Shown here: in pieces, positions 41,253-49,783 of the stretch
Layout of the letters: every line of letters begins with the position of its first letter
Numbering within the stretch: position 1 is the stretch's first letter
Origin: Sphingomonas alba
GTDB taxonomy: Bacteria; Pseudomonadota; Alphaproteobacteria; Sphingomonadales; Sphingomonadaceae
Length of the DNA stretch: 64,000 nt
Assembly: GCF_023516555.1 (NCBI RefSeq)
Contig: NZ_JAMGBD010000001.1
Location: 310,001-374,000 of the forward strand
Direction: 5' to 3'
The notes under the pieces: model-generated
Databases searched by the model: none
Told to the model about the DNA's origin: nothing
The model's input: only the letters and a program-made list of their open reading frames with translations
Translations under genes and position numbers: made by a program

Positions 41253-42314
41253 TCAGCCCTCCTCCACCGCATAATCGTCGCCGTAGAATTTCGAGGTACT
41301 GCGTGTGTGGAAGGTTATGGCTTTGATCGGCTCGTAATGCGCCTCGCCAAGGCCAGGCAGGACCTCAAGCACCTCATCCTCCCAGACGTAGACAGCCATC
41401 GGGAAGGACACGCGCGCTTGGTCACGGTGGGATCCGTCGGCCGGCTTGCCGACCCGATGCGTCGTCGACGGCAGCAGGTCGTTACTGATCAGCTGCATGT
41501 AATCGCCGGTATTGATGATGATCGAGCCGTAGGGCGCATGCATCCTCACCCATTTACCGCTGCGATGATTCCAGACCTGGAGGCCCTCCACCCGCGTTGA
41601 CGGCAAGATCGTGAACAGGTCCACGTCCTCATGACCCAGCAACCGCCCCGCGCCCGACCGATCCTGCTCAGCAGTCAGCGGCGGATAATAGTTCAGCCGA
41701 AGGCCGAAATTGGTCTTCGTCAGCCTTCGATCGAATAAGTGCGGGTCCGCGCCCAATCCCATGAGCATCGCCTGGGCAATTGGCTTGAACAGCGGCTCAT
41801 GGGCCTCGACCAACTGGCGGAACAAGGGTTCAAAGGCCGCGTCCGGCCAATAGTTCTCCGCATGCGTCGGCTCGCCACCTCGCTGAGGGATATCAAATGC
41901 GCGGCGGCACCAGACCCATCCCTCCACCAAATCGGGATGGATCTCGCTTGTCTCCTCCAGCGGGAAATAGCCTTGACTGACTGATCCGTGCCGCGCCGCG
42001 CGAAATCGCATTTTCGTTTCAAGTGGCGTCGAAGTGAACAAGTCGAGCACACCCTCGTGCATCGCATCGTAAAGCGCAGGATCGACCCCATGTCCGGTTA
42101 GAACCGCGAACCCGATCTCCTTGAGCGCACGAACGAACTCCTCGGCAAACTGCGCCCTGTCGTCCGCATTCCCGCCCAGGAACCGCGAAAAATCGAGGAC
42201 GGCAATCTCATAGTCCTCGTCGAACTCGTCACTTTCGCTCTCGGCTAACCGATAGGTGTGCGACTTGCGGACCTGGTCGTACTTCACGAAGTCCTTGTTC
42301 AACGCATCGCTCAT
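41253..42314 (-). CDS. Isopenicillin-N-synthase-like 2OG-Fe(II) oxygenase
   Basis: 353 residues. The iron site is H228 and D230 in GHEDVDLFTILPS, with H286 in STTHRVGK; R/S after it (RVSFPMAVYVW) suits co-substrate binding. An N-terminal DIOX_N-like half (about 35-150) precedes the catalytic domain. The substrate is not identified. It overlaps the TauE/SafE gene by 4 bp (42311-42314), so the two are co-expressed. Confidence 0.88.
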   Translation of the reverse strand: MSDALNKDFVKYDQVRKSHTYRLAESESDEFDEDYEIAVLDFSRFLGGNADDRAQFAEEFVRALKEIGFAVLTGHGVDPALYDAMHEGVLDLFTSTPLETKMRFRAARHGSVSQGYFPLEETSEIHPDLVEGWVWCRRAFDIPQRGGEPTHAENYWPDAAFEPLFRQLVEAHEPLFKPIAQAMLMGLGADPHLFDRRLTKTNFGLRLNYYPPLTAEQDRSGAGRLLGHEDVDLFTILPSTRVEGLQVWNHRSGKWVRMHAPYGSIIINTGDYMQLISNDLLPSTTHRVGKPADGSHRDQARVSFPMAVYVWEDEVLEVLPGLGEAHYEPIKAITFHTRSTSKFYGDDYAVEEG

Positions 42315-43210
42315 AACGCTGCCGCCTGCGCAGTCGTGGCTTCCAGCCGGTGTTCGCGATGTCCCTTGACCGCAGCGCGCGCCATCACAACAGCTGTATA
42401 GAACACGACCACCGTGATCACCCAGCGCAGGACGTCAACGTCCATCTCCTTGACGATCAGCGCCGCGACCAGCACCGCCGGGATACCTCCCAGCGCCAGT
42501 CCGACGACAATCCTGAGGTCGATTTCCGGCACCTTCACGAACCGAACGCTCGAACCGGCGCCCATCAGCGATGCGCCCGACGCCATGATCGGGAAACAAT
42601 AGTGCGGGTCCATGCCCATCAGGCTCAGCATCGCCAGCGTTGGGGCGTAATTGCCGACCCCGAAATTGGCGAGCAGCCCAAAGCCGAAGCTTGCCACGAT
42701 AGCGACGATCGTAAGCCCCATCGGCAGGCCTGATGCCGTACCGCCCGCAGGAAGACTGCCGAGAATTGCTAGGAGGTTGGCGATGCCTGCCATCGCCAGG
42801 CCGATGGCGACCGTCATCTGCACGATCCAGGCGCGGGCACGAACAACCAGCGGCGCACCGACGATGCCGCCCACGAACGTCGCCATCGCGCCACCGAATA
42901 ATAGGACGGGGTCGACGCGCACGCCGAGGAGGATCAGGAAAATAATGCTCTCGACCATCGCCGGCGGCGTTAGGCCCGCGATCATGGTCGGCGGAATCAG
43001 CCGGTCGGGGACCAGTTTGCGGAATTTGAACCAGGCGGTCGTCTGGGCGAACGAGCCGATCCCGAACGTATCGAAAAAATTGACCACCGCGCCGAGGGCG
43101 AGCGCTTCGGGGGTTGGCCAGGCGCGGCGTCCGATCGCCTCTCGTGCCAGCACGTACGCATAGACGAGGATTGCGAGGCCGAGCGGAATGAGGAGCGCTA
43201 TCAGCAGCAT
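42311..43210 (-). CDS. TauE/SafE (TSUP) family membrane transporter
   Basis: 299 residues, about eight membrane segments in two related halves (for example GGAMATFVGGIVGAPLVVR and GIPAVLVAALIVKEMD). TSUP proteins move sulfite, sulfoacetate or similar anions; the substrate here is not shown by sequence. It starts at 43210, has a short untranslated region and sits behind a terminator and a candidate Trp-rich leader peptide. It overlaps the 2OG-Fe oxygenase gene by 4 bp. Confidence 0.88.
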   Translation of the reverse strand: MLLIALLIPLGLAILVYAYVLAREAIGRRAWPTPEALALGAVVNFFDTFGIGSFAQTTAWFKFRKLVPDRLIPPTMIAGLTPPAMVESIIFLILLGVRVDPVLLFGGAMATFVGGIVGAPLVVRARAWIVQMTVAIGLAMAGIANLLAILGSLPAGGTASGLPMGLTIVAIVASFGFGLLANFGVGNYAPTLAMLSLMGMDPHYCFPIMASGASLMGAGSSVRFVKVPEIDLRIVVGLALGGIPAVLVAALIVKEMDVDVLRWVITVVVFYTAVVMARAAVKGHREHRLEATTAQAAAL

Positions 43211-43241
43211 TTCAAAGTCACTTTACGCATGAATTTCACCC

Positions 43242-43271
43242 AAAAACAGAAAAGCCCGCCGGGCGGCGGGC
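43242..43271 (-). terminator. Intrinsic terminator in the 5' leader of the TSUP gene
   Basis: On the minus strand GCCCGCC (43271-43265), a GCCC loop and GGCGGGC (43260-43254) form a perfect 7-bp stem followed by TTTTCTGTTTTTG (43253-43241). The orientation is leftward. No minus-strand gene ends just upstream of it, since the next 2.7 kb holds plus-strand genes, so it sits in the leader of the TSUP gene 31 bp before its start. Confidence 0.75.
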
Positions 43272-43300
43272 GGGCAGTCGATGATCGATTGAAAGGCCGA

Positions 43301-43387
43301 TCAGTCGCGCCATCGCTCCGCATGCATACGACCGCGCCACCAGGTGCCGGTGGTCATTGCGTCAGCAGGGGCGCTCGGGTGGTTCAT
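43301..43387 (-). CDS. Candidate leader peptide with tandem Trp codons
   Basis: 28 codons from the ATG at 43387, or 18 from an in-frame ATG at 43357 (start MTTGTWWRGRMH). Tandem TGG codons lie at 43342-43337, and a third Trp three codons from the end; the peptide stops 30 bp before the terminator stem. No Shine-Dalgarno is seen, but a candidate promoter would place transcription start at the ATG, giving a leaderless reading frame like that described for rhizobial trpL. Inferred; could be fortuitous. Confidence 0.45.
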   Translation of the reverse strand: MNHPSAPADAMTTGTWWRGRMHAERWRD

Positions 43388-43393
43388 TGCGCC

Positions 43394-43423
43394 AGACTAG
43401 GTGCTGCTATCGAACCAGGTCAA
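43394..43423 (-). promoter_or_regulatory. Candidate promoter of the leader transcript
   Basis: Minus-strand TTGACC (43423-43418) and TAGTCT (43399-43394) are 18 bp apart. The -35 is good, the -10 matches TATAAT at three of six positions. The expected start would fall at or next to the ATG at 43387. Confidence 0.35.
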
Positions 43424-43469
43424 GCTGCCATCTTGCCCGTGTGGACGCCCTCCCTTAACGCCGCCGCCC

Positions 43470-44585
43470 ATGTGCGCGCGCCGCTTCCTGATTTTCGTTT
43501 TCTTCCTGATCCTGCTGGTCGTCGGCGGAGCCTTCGCGATTTACCAGTGGGGCGGTAACGTCCTGCTGACGCAGGCCACTCCCAAGGGCCATTTCGAAGC
43601 AAAGGCCGCGGGTGCCGGGCCCGATTATAGTTTGCCCGCGAACTGGGCTGCCCGGCCGGACATGGCGGTGGATTCCGATCCTTCGCGTTGGCTGCCGGAT
43701 GCTTTTGCTGCGGCCACGCCGACGGAGAACAAGGCCGCGGTCTTCTTCATCCACCCTACGACCTATCTGCAGCGCGATCACTGGAATGCGCCTGTCGCAA
43801 TCGACGGCGACACCGAAATGCGGACCCAGCTCTTCGTCCGCAGCCAGGCAAGCGCCTTCAATGGCGTCGGCAATGTCTGGGCGCCACGCTATCGCCAGGC
43901 AGCGTACGGCGCCTTCCTGCTGAAGAGCGAGGACGCCAACAAAGCGCTCGATTTAGCCTATGGCGACGTCCGCTCGGCCTTCGACGAATTCCTCGCCGCC
44001 AATCCATCCGGCCCTGTCATCCTCGCCGGGCATAGCCAGGGCTCGCTGCATCTCTTGCGCCTTCTCTCCGGCCGCAAGGACCAGCTGAAAAATCGCCTCG
44101 TTGCCGCCTATGTCGTCGGCTGGCCGGTTGGCATTCATTCCGACTTGCCCGCGACGGGGCTTTCGCCCTGCGCCCAGCCGGAACAGGCCGGGTGCATCCT
44201 CAGCTGGCAGAGCTTTGGCGAACCGGCGAATACCTCCCTAGTGGCCGACTCCTGGGTCGGCACGCGCGGGCTCGCCGGCATCAAACGCCAGCAGGCCGAC
44301 ATGCTCTGTGTCGATCCGGTTAGCGGCCGTCAGAATGGCAGGTCGCAGCCAGGCGAAAATCCAGGAACTCTGCTCCCGACGGCCGACCTTTCCTCGGCCA
44401 CGCTCACCACCGGCCAGGTCGGCAGCCGCTGCGACAACGGCTTCCTGACGGTCGACGGCACAATTCCGCCGCTCGGGCCATTCGTCCTCCCCGGCAATAA
44501 CTACCACGTCTATGATTACGCCCTCTTCTGGGGCGCGATCCGGCGCGATGCGGAGAGGAGGCTTGCGGCATGGAGCAAGCATTGA
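43470..44585 (+). CDS. DUF3089 alpha/beta-hydrolase-like membrane-anchored protein
   Basis: 371 residues from the ATG at 43470. An N-terminal helix ([18 protein letters not shown]) anchors or exports the protein. The nucleophile elbow [11 protein letters not shown] is near residue 190, [12 protein letters not shown] is an early family motif, and a late [12 protein letters not shown] supplies a probable His. The layout matches DUF3089 by memory. The substrate is unknown. The 3' end overlaps ruvX by 16 bp. Confidence 0.85.
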   Translation: MCARRFLIFVFFLILLVVGGAFAIYQWGGNVLLTQATPKGHFEAKAAGAGPDYSLPANWAARPDMAVDSDPSRWLPDAFAAATPTENKAAVFFIHPTTYLQRDHWNAPVAIDGDTEMRTQLFVRSQASAFNGVGNVWAPRYRQAAYGAFLLKSEDANKALDLAYGDVRSAFDEFLAANPSGPVILAGHSQGSLHLLRLLSGRKDQLKNRLVAAYVVGWPVGIHSDLPATGLSPCAQPEQAGCILSWQSFGEPANTSLVADSWVGTRGLAGIKRQQADMLCVDPVSGRQNGRSQPGENPGTLLPTADLSSATLTTGQVGSRCDNGFLTVDGTIPPLGPFVLPGNNYHVYDYALFWGAIRRDAERRLAAWSKH

Positions 44586-45055
44586 TCACCGCCTCCGCCG
44601 CCGATTTCGCCGAGACGCTGCCGAACGCCGGCGTCCTCGCCGGCCTCGATGTCGGCACCAAAACGATCGGCCTCGCCCTTTGCGATGCCGGCTGGAGCTT
44701 TGCCGGACCGGCTGAGACCCTCCGACGCAGCAAGTTCACAAGGGACCTGGAAGCGCTGAAATCCTTTGTCGCCACTCACCGCGTCACCGGGCTGGTCGTC
44801 GGCCTGCCGCTCAACATGGACGGCAGCGACAGCCCCCGAACCCAGTCCGTGCGTGCTTTCGCCCGCAACCTTGCTCCGCTGGCACTGCCGGTACTCCTTT
44901 GGGACGAGCGCTGGTCGACCCAGGCCGTCGAGCGGGCGATGATCGATGCCGACGTCAGCCGCGCCAGGCGGGCCGAGGCCGTGGACAAGCTCGCCGCTGC
45001 CCATATCCTTCAGGGCGCCATCGACGCGCTGGCCAATTTGCCGCCAGCCCGTTAG
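44570..45055 (+). CDS. ruvX: Putative Holliday junction resolvase / pre-16S rRNA nuclease YqgF
   Basis: 161 residues. RNase H-like fold; [16 protein letters not shown] carries the first catalytic Asp near residue 25, [12 protein letters not shown] and [14 protein letters not shown] follow, and a late Asp is in [12 protein letters not shown]. It processes the 5' end of 16S rRNA in E. coli. It overlaps the DUF3089 gene by 16 bp and precedes pyrB by 12 bp, an operon arrangement common in alphaproteobacteria. Confidence 0.94.
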   Translation: MEQALITASAADFAETLPNAGVLAGLDVGTKTIGLALCDAGWSFAGPAETLRRSKFTRDLEALKSFVATHRVTGLVVGLPLNMDGSDSPRTQSVRAFARNLAPLALPVLLWDERWSTQAVERAMIDADVSRARRAEAVDKLAAAHILQGAIDALANLPPAR

Positions 45056-45067
45056 GCCGTCATCTTC

Positions 45068-45967
45068 ATGGACCTGATTTCGATCGACGATCTGACCGAC
45101 GCCCAGATCGCCACGATTCTCGACGAGGGCGATCGCTGGTTCGCCTTCAACCGCCAGCCTCGGCGTAACGACCATCGGCTCGACGGCCTCACCATCCTCA
45201 ATGCGTTTTTCGAGAATTCGACCCGCACCCTGCTGAGCTTCGAGATCGCCGCACAGCGGCTCGGCGCGCAAATGGTGACGATGCAGGTTGAGATGAGCTC
45301 GATCAAAAAGGGCGAGACTCTCGAGGATACGGCGCGGACATTGAACGCCATGCGCCCCGACGCGCTCGTGATCCGCCACGGCACCAGCGGCGCGCCGCGA
45401 AACGTCGCGGGCATTATGGATTGCCCCGTGATCAATGCGGGCGATGGCACCGGCGAGCATCCGACGCAGGCGCTGCTCGACGCCGCGACCATTCGCCGTC
45501 ATTTCGGCCGCGTCGAAGGCCTCAGGGTCGCGATCTGCGGCGACCTCGCCCACAGCCGCGTCGCCCGTTCGAATGGCAAGCTCCTGTCCCGCCTGGGCGC
45601 GGATGTGCGTTTTGCAGGGCCGCCATCCCTGCTTCCGAAGGATTTCGATGGGTCAGGCTCGATCGACGAGGCCGTCCAGGGCGCGGATGTCGTGATGATG
45701 CTGCGGATCCAGCGTGAACGCCTTGACGAAGATCTGAATGATGGGCCGGGCGAATATCTCGCGCGCTATGGCCTGACTGCCGAACGATTGGCCAAGGCCG
45801 CGCCCAATGCCGTGGTTATGCACCCTGGCCCAATCAATCGCGGCGTCGAGATCGACGGCGCATTGGCCGACGACCCCGAACGGTCTTTGATCGTCACTCA
45901 GGTCGAAATGGGCGTGGCCGTGCGAATGGCCTGCCTGGACCTCCTCGCCGCCGAGCGCTTGGCCTAG
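45068..45967 (+). CDS. pyrB: Aspartate carbamoyltransferase catalytic subunit
   Basis: 299 residues. Forms N-carbamoyl-aspartate in pyrimidine synthesis. The carbamoyl-phosphate site FENSTRTLLSFE, the HPTQALLD motif and the HPGPINRGVE motif are intact. No pyrI or pyrC lies directly downstream; the stop instead shares CTAG (45964-45967) with a convergent gene. Confidence 0.97.
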   Translation: MDLISIDDLTDAQIATILDEGDRWFAFNRQPRRNDHRLDGLTILNAFFENSTRTLLSFEIAAQRLGAQMVTMQVEMSSIKKGETLEDTARTLNAMRPDALVIRHGTSGAPRNVAGIMDCPVINAGDGTGEHPTQALLDAATIRRHFGRVEGLRVAICGDLAHSRVARSNGKLLSRLGADVRFAGPPSLLPKDFDGSGSIDEAVQGADVVMMLRIQRERLDEDLNDGPGEYLARYGLTAERLAKAAPNAVVMHPGPINRGVEIDGALADDPERSLIVTQVEMGVAVRMACLDLLAAERLA

Positions 45968-47295
45968 AGCGAAGCGAGGCGGACCGGCGCGTCGCCCGCG
46001 GTGTCGCGGACGAAGCAGCTTCCCCCGGCGCTCTTCAGTGAAGCGCAGAAGTCGCGGGCCTGGGAATCGCTGGCAAAACCCTTGACCGACAGGCGGTAGA
46101 CGGTGCCCTTGGCGCTCTCGAAGCGGGCCGTGCTGGGGTCATAACCGCGCAGCGCCGGGTACTTCTTCGAGATGTTGTTCCAGGCGACATGGACGAAGTT
46201 GCTCGACGAATAGGCGCCGAGCTGCACGACCGCATTGCTGTTGCCGCGAACCGGCTTGGCGAAGCTCGCCTTGCGGAACAGGTTGGAGGCACGCGGGCTG
46301 AGTCCCGGCTTTGCTTCTGCAAGGACCGTAGTGCGCTTGGCTTTCGCCTTTACCGCCTTCGCGGCCGGCGGCGGAGCGACCGGCGCGGGATCGGCAGCCG
46401 CAATGGCAACCGGTTCGGGTGCGACCTCGACCGGTGCGGCATATTCGACCGGAGCCGGGGCTGGCGCAGCGGCTTGCTGAACCATCGGCGGCGCAGCCTC
46501 AAAGGCCGGCGCGGGTGCCGGCGCGGCTTCAACCGCCGCAAGGCGCACGTCCTGCTGCGGTGCATTCAGCGCCAGGCGGACGGGCTGCCCCGGATCGGCA
46601 GCGGCAGGCGTGACGCCCGTGAGCGCGGCGACCTGGTCAAAGGCATGCGCCGGCTTGGCGAAGGCCATCCATTGCTGGATGCGCGCATCGACCTGGTCGG
46701 CCGGAATGTCTTGCGCGGCGACAGTCTTGGCGGCGGTCCATTCGCCCTGCAGCGCATAAGCGAGCGCAAGGTTCTGGCGGACGCGGGCATCAGCTCCGAC
46801 CGCGCGGGCGGCAGTTTCCAGCACAGTGGCTGCCATCTGCGGCTGGCCGGCAAGCGCCAGCGCAAGGCCATAATCCGAAGGATCGAGCGAGTTGCGCGCC
46901 GAATCGAGCAACGCCATGGCCTGCTCGGACTTGCCCTGCGCGATCGTAACCAGCGCCAGCTTAAGGACGACCTGCGCCTGGCCGCCATTCAGCGTCAGCG
47001 AATCCTTGTAGGCGGCTTCCGCCGAGGCGAAGCGCCCGGCAGCGAAATAGGCATTGCCAAGAAGAGTCCGGAAATCCGCTTCGCCCGGCGTGCCGGCAAC
47101 CGCCTGCTCCGCGAAATCTACAGCAGCGGCGCTATCGCCGCGCGCCAGCGCATCCTGGGCGCGAAGGGCGAGTCCGGCCTTGCTCGAGACAGGCGCAACG
47201 GCTGCAGTGTGCAGGTTGGCAGACGGGTGGGCGCAGGCGCTCAGGGCTCCGATCAGCCCCAGGGCGGTGAGTGCGGATCCGAAGTTCTTCACCAT
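45964..47295 (-). CDS. Lipoprotein with TPR region and C-terminal SPOR domain
   Basis: 443 residues. Lipobox ALSAC near residue 21; TPR-like helices (AGRFASAEAAYKDSLTLNGG) from about 45 to 200; a Pro/Ala-rich linker with PAPAPVEYAAPVEV; a SPOR domain from about 360 (AVVQLGAYSSSNFVHVAW to the end). SPOR domains bind denuded glycan at the division septum. Last in a run from the ParA-type gene. Confidence 0.9.
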   Translation of the reverse strand: MVKNFGSALTALGLIGALSACAHPSANLHTAAVAPVSSKAGLALRAQDALARGDSAAAVDFAEQAVAGTPGEADFRTLLGNAYFAAGRFASAEAAYKDSLTLNGGQAQVVLKLALVTIAQGKSEQAMALLDSARNSLDPSDYGLALALAGQPQMAATVLETAARAVGADARVRQNLALAYALQGEWTAAKTVAAQDIPADQVDARIQQWMAFAKPAHAFDQVAALTGVTPAAADPGQPVRLALNAPQQDVRLAAVEAAPAPAPAFEAAPPMVQQAAAPAPAPVEYAAPVEVAPEPVAIAAADPAPVAPPPAAKAVKAKAKRTTVLAEAKPGLSPRASNLFRKASFAKPVRGNSNAVVQLGAYSSSNFVHVAWNNISKKYPALRGYDPSTARFESAKGTVYRLSVKGFASDSQARDFCASLKSAGGSCFVRDTAGDAPVRLASL

Positions 47296-47316
47296 GTCAT
47301 CACCTCTTTATGTGTC

Positions 47317-47970
47317 TCAGGCCCGCGCTTGTTTCTTGGGCGCGCGTTCGGCCATCGATTCCAGTTCGGGCATTTCGTTCAGCAGGCGGTCGACCGCGTC
47401 GGTTACCAATTGCTGGGCGGAACGACCGTTGACCGCGCAAGCCAGGCGCAGCTTCAAGTGCCGCGACGGGTCAAGCCGCAGCGTGAAGGCGGCCTTGCTG
47501 CCCGTTCCTGGTGCAGAACGCGGCTTCGGCTGGCGGCGCGGACGCGCAATTGCCTGCTGCTTGGCCGGCTCCGGCATGCGGACCACGGCCTCGACGTCCA
47601 CCAGCTCGGCGGTTTCGTCGAAATCCTCGTCAGCTTCTTCTTCATGACCGACGTCCGGTTCCTCACCGACCAGGCGATCGACGATTTCCGCCTGCTGCTC
47701 GTGCACAGGCGAACCGACCGGAGTCAGGGCCGCCAGCGGATTACGGGTCGGATGCGGGGTCAGCTCTTCGCCGAACGCGTCATGCTCGTCATCGCGGGGT
47801 GCTTCGGCGGCCTTTGGCGGCTCGAAGCCCATGTCGTTCCAGCCGAGATCCTCAAGGCCGCTGCCGGTTTGGGCGCCGAACCCCTGAGGCCGCATCGCCG
47901 GGCGGGCAGCACCCTTGCGGGCCAGCAATCCGGAAGAGAGGGAGGCGAAAGGCTTGGGTTCACTATTCAT
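47317..47970 (-). CDS. Ribbon-helix-helix-like protein next to ParA
   Basis: 217 residues. The N-terminal 150 are acidic and low-complexity; the C-terminal segment FTLRLDPSRHLKLRLACAVN followed by GRSAQQLVTDAVDRLLNEMPEL matches the RHH (CopG/ParD-like) pattern of one strand and two helices. The position 15 bp after the ParA-type gene suggests a partner protein. DNA binding is inferred. Confidence 0.78.
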   Translation of the reverse strand: MNSEPKPFASLSSGLLARKGAARPAMRPQGFGAQTGSGLEDLGWNDMGFEPPKAAEAPRDDEHDAFGEELTPHPTRNPLAALTPVGSPVHEQQAEIVDRLVGEEPDVGHEEEADEDFDETAELVDVEAVVRMPEPAKQQAIARPRRQPKPRSAPGTGSKAAFTLRLDPSRHLKLRLACAVNGRSAQQLVTDAVDRLLNEMPELESMAERAPKKQARA

Positions 47971-47985
47971 GGTGATACGCGCCCC

Positions 47986-48708
47986 TTACTGGCCGACCAC
48001 CCGGCGGCCGAAGCCGCCGACGGGACGTGGGCTGGCAGCGCCGATACCGGGCGCAGCATTCGGCGCCGCGAACACGGTGCGGCGGAAATTCTTTTCGAGG
48101 CGGTCGGAAATATACTCCCACAACTCGACGACTTCGCGAGCGGAGCGTCCGCCGGGGTCGACTTCCATTACCGTGCGGCCGTCGATCATCGAGGCTGCGA
48201 AATCGGTGCGGTGGTGGATGGTAACCGGCGCGACGGTGCCATGCTGCGACAGGGCAACCGCGGCTTCGTAAGTGATCTTGGCCTTGGGCGTCGCGGCGTT
48301 GACGACGAAAATCAGCGGCTTGCCGGCGCGGTCACACAGGTCGACCGTGGCGCCGACGGCGCGCAGGTCGTGCGGGCTCGGACGGGTCGGGATGACGATC
48401 AGCTCGGCAACGGCGATAACGCTCTGGATCGCCATGGTGATTGCCGGCGGCGTATCGATGACTGCCAGGCGGAAGCCCTGCTGGCGGAGCACTTCAAGGT
48501 CGGAGGCAAGTCGCGCGACGGTGGTTTGCGCGAAGGCGGGCATTTCGTCCTGCCGTTCGTTCCACCAATCGGCAAGGCTGCCCTGGGGATCGATGTCGAT
48601 CAGGCAGACGGGGCCGGCACCGGCCATCTGCGCCTGCACCGCCAGATGCCCGGACAGGGTCGTCTTGCCCGATCCGCCTTTCTGCGATGCCATTGCCAGA
48701 ACGCGCAT
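47986..48708 (-). CDS. Orphan ParA-family ATPase
   Basis: 240 residues. Deviant Walker A QKGGSGKTT (9-17), Walker A' DIDPQGSLADWW, and Walker B VIDTPPAITM mark the ParA/MipZ superfamily of ATP-dimerising positioning ATPases. No ParB or parS candidate is seen. It is distinct from the chromosomal ParA/ParB pair normally near the origin. First in the ParA-RHH-SPOR series; a 151-bp gap separates it from the divergent Sel1/SPOR gene. Confidence 0.92.
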   Translation of the reverse strand: MRVLAMASQKGGSGKTTLSGHLAVQAQMAGAGPVCLIDIDPQGSLADWWNERQDEMPAFAQTTVARLASDLEVLRQQGFRLAVIDTPPAITMAIQSVIAVAELIVIPTRPSPHDLRAVGATVDLCDRAGKPLIFVVNAATPKAKITYEAAVALSQHGTVAPVTIHHRTDFAASMIDGRTVMEVDPGGRSAREVVELWEYISDRLEKNFRRTVFAAPNAAPGIGAASPRPVGGFGRRVVGQ

Positions 48709-48859
48709 TCTATTCCCCTCGCCTTATTTGACGCTGATCAGGCTGCCACCTGACAGGAAAGCCCCTAAATATTGGTTAATGCGGTCCCGACCTTGTTGCC
48801 GGGGCCAAGCCTTCTGTAAGCTACAACCAATCGGCTTGTTCGCGTGGGAGATCCCGTAA

Positions 48860-49783
48860 ATGCGGTTAAGGATTGCGATCGCGAGCGTTGCGCTTGCCCT
48901 CGGCTCGTCGGTGACGGCCCAGGCCCCGACCGTGAAGTCGGGCGTCGAGGCGTGGCAGCGCGGCGACCACGCCGGCGCCGTCGCCATCTGGCGCAACCTT
49001 GCCGAAAAGGGGAATGTCGACGCCGCCTTCGATCTCGGCCAGGCCTATCGCCTCGGCAAGGGCGTCCCCGCCGACAGCTCGCAGGCCAAGCACTGGCTCG
49101 AAGTCGCTGCCAAGAAGGGACATACGGACGCCCAGGTCAGCCTCGGCCTTCTCCTGTTCGACAGCGGAGACCGCGCAACAGCCATGACTTGGCTCAAGCG
49201 GGCAGCCGAAAAAGGCGAACCCCGGGCATTGCTCGTGGTCGGAACGGCGCTGTTCAACGGCGACGGCCTGCCTCAGGACCCGGTGCTCGGCTACGCCTAT
49301 GTCAGCCGCGCCGCTGCCCAAGGGCTGGCGCCGGCGAAATCGACCCTCACCGAAATGGACAAGCTCATGACGGTCGAGGAGCGGCAGAAGGGAGTCGCCA
49401 TCGCGCTCGCCGCCGCCAAGGGCGGAGCACCGAAGTCGAACGAGAAGGGCTCGCCACCGCCAAAAGCCAAGGCCAAGGCGCCCCCTCCGATTGTCGCCGA
49501 CGTCCCAGTCCAAAAGCCTCCCGCGAAATCCGAAACGGCCAAGGCTGTGCCAGCGAAAGGCAATTGGCGAGTTCAGCTTGGCGCATTCTCGACAAGGGGA
49601 GCGGCGGAGGGCCTGTATTGGAAGCTATCCGGCAACGGGGCGCTCTCGGGCCGGCAGGCCTTTTACATCCCGGTCGGCAAGATCACGCGCCTGCAGGCCG
49701 GGCCGTTCGAGAGCCGCGCAGCAGCAACATCCGCATGCGCTCGTTTGGCCCCGCAAGCCTGTTTCGCCGTGGAGGCTCGCTAG
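48860..49783 (+). CDS. Secreted Sel1-repeat protein with SPOR domain
   Basis: 307 residues. Signal MRLRIAIASVALALGSSVTAQA; Sel1-like repeats (GNVDAAFDLGQAYRLGKGV and ADSSQAKHWLEVAAKKGH) from about 30 to 160; a Lys/Pro-rich linker; a SPOR domain from about 225 (NWRVQLGAFSTRGAAEGLYW). Divergent from the ParA gene. Its stop shares CTAG with serB. Confidence 0.9.
   Translation: MRLRIAIASVALALGSSVTAQAPTVKSGVEAWQRGDHAGAVAIWRNLAEKGNVDAAFDLGQAYRLGKGVPADSSQAKHWLEVAAKKGHTDAQVSLGLLLFDSGDRATAMTWLKRAAEKGEPRALLVVGTALFNGDGLPQDPVLGYAYVSRAAAQGLAPAKSTLTEMDKLMTVEERQKGVAIALAAAKGGAPKSNEKGSPPPKAKAKAPPPIVADVPVQKPPAKSETAKAVPAKGNWRVQLGAFSTRGAAEGLYWKLSGNGALSGRQAFYIPVGKITRLQAGPFESRAAATSACARLAPQACFAVEAR

Noticed and set aside
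46189-48753. Long plus-strand open frame opposite the SPOR, RHH and ParA genes
   Set aside because: The minus-strand proteins have clear domains; the opposite frame is Arg/Gly/Asp-rich without motifs, as expected from GC-rich codon bias.
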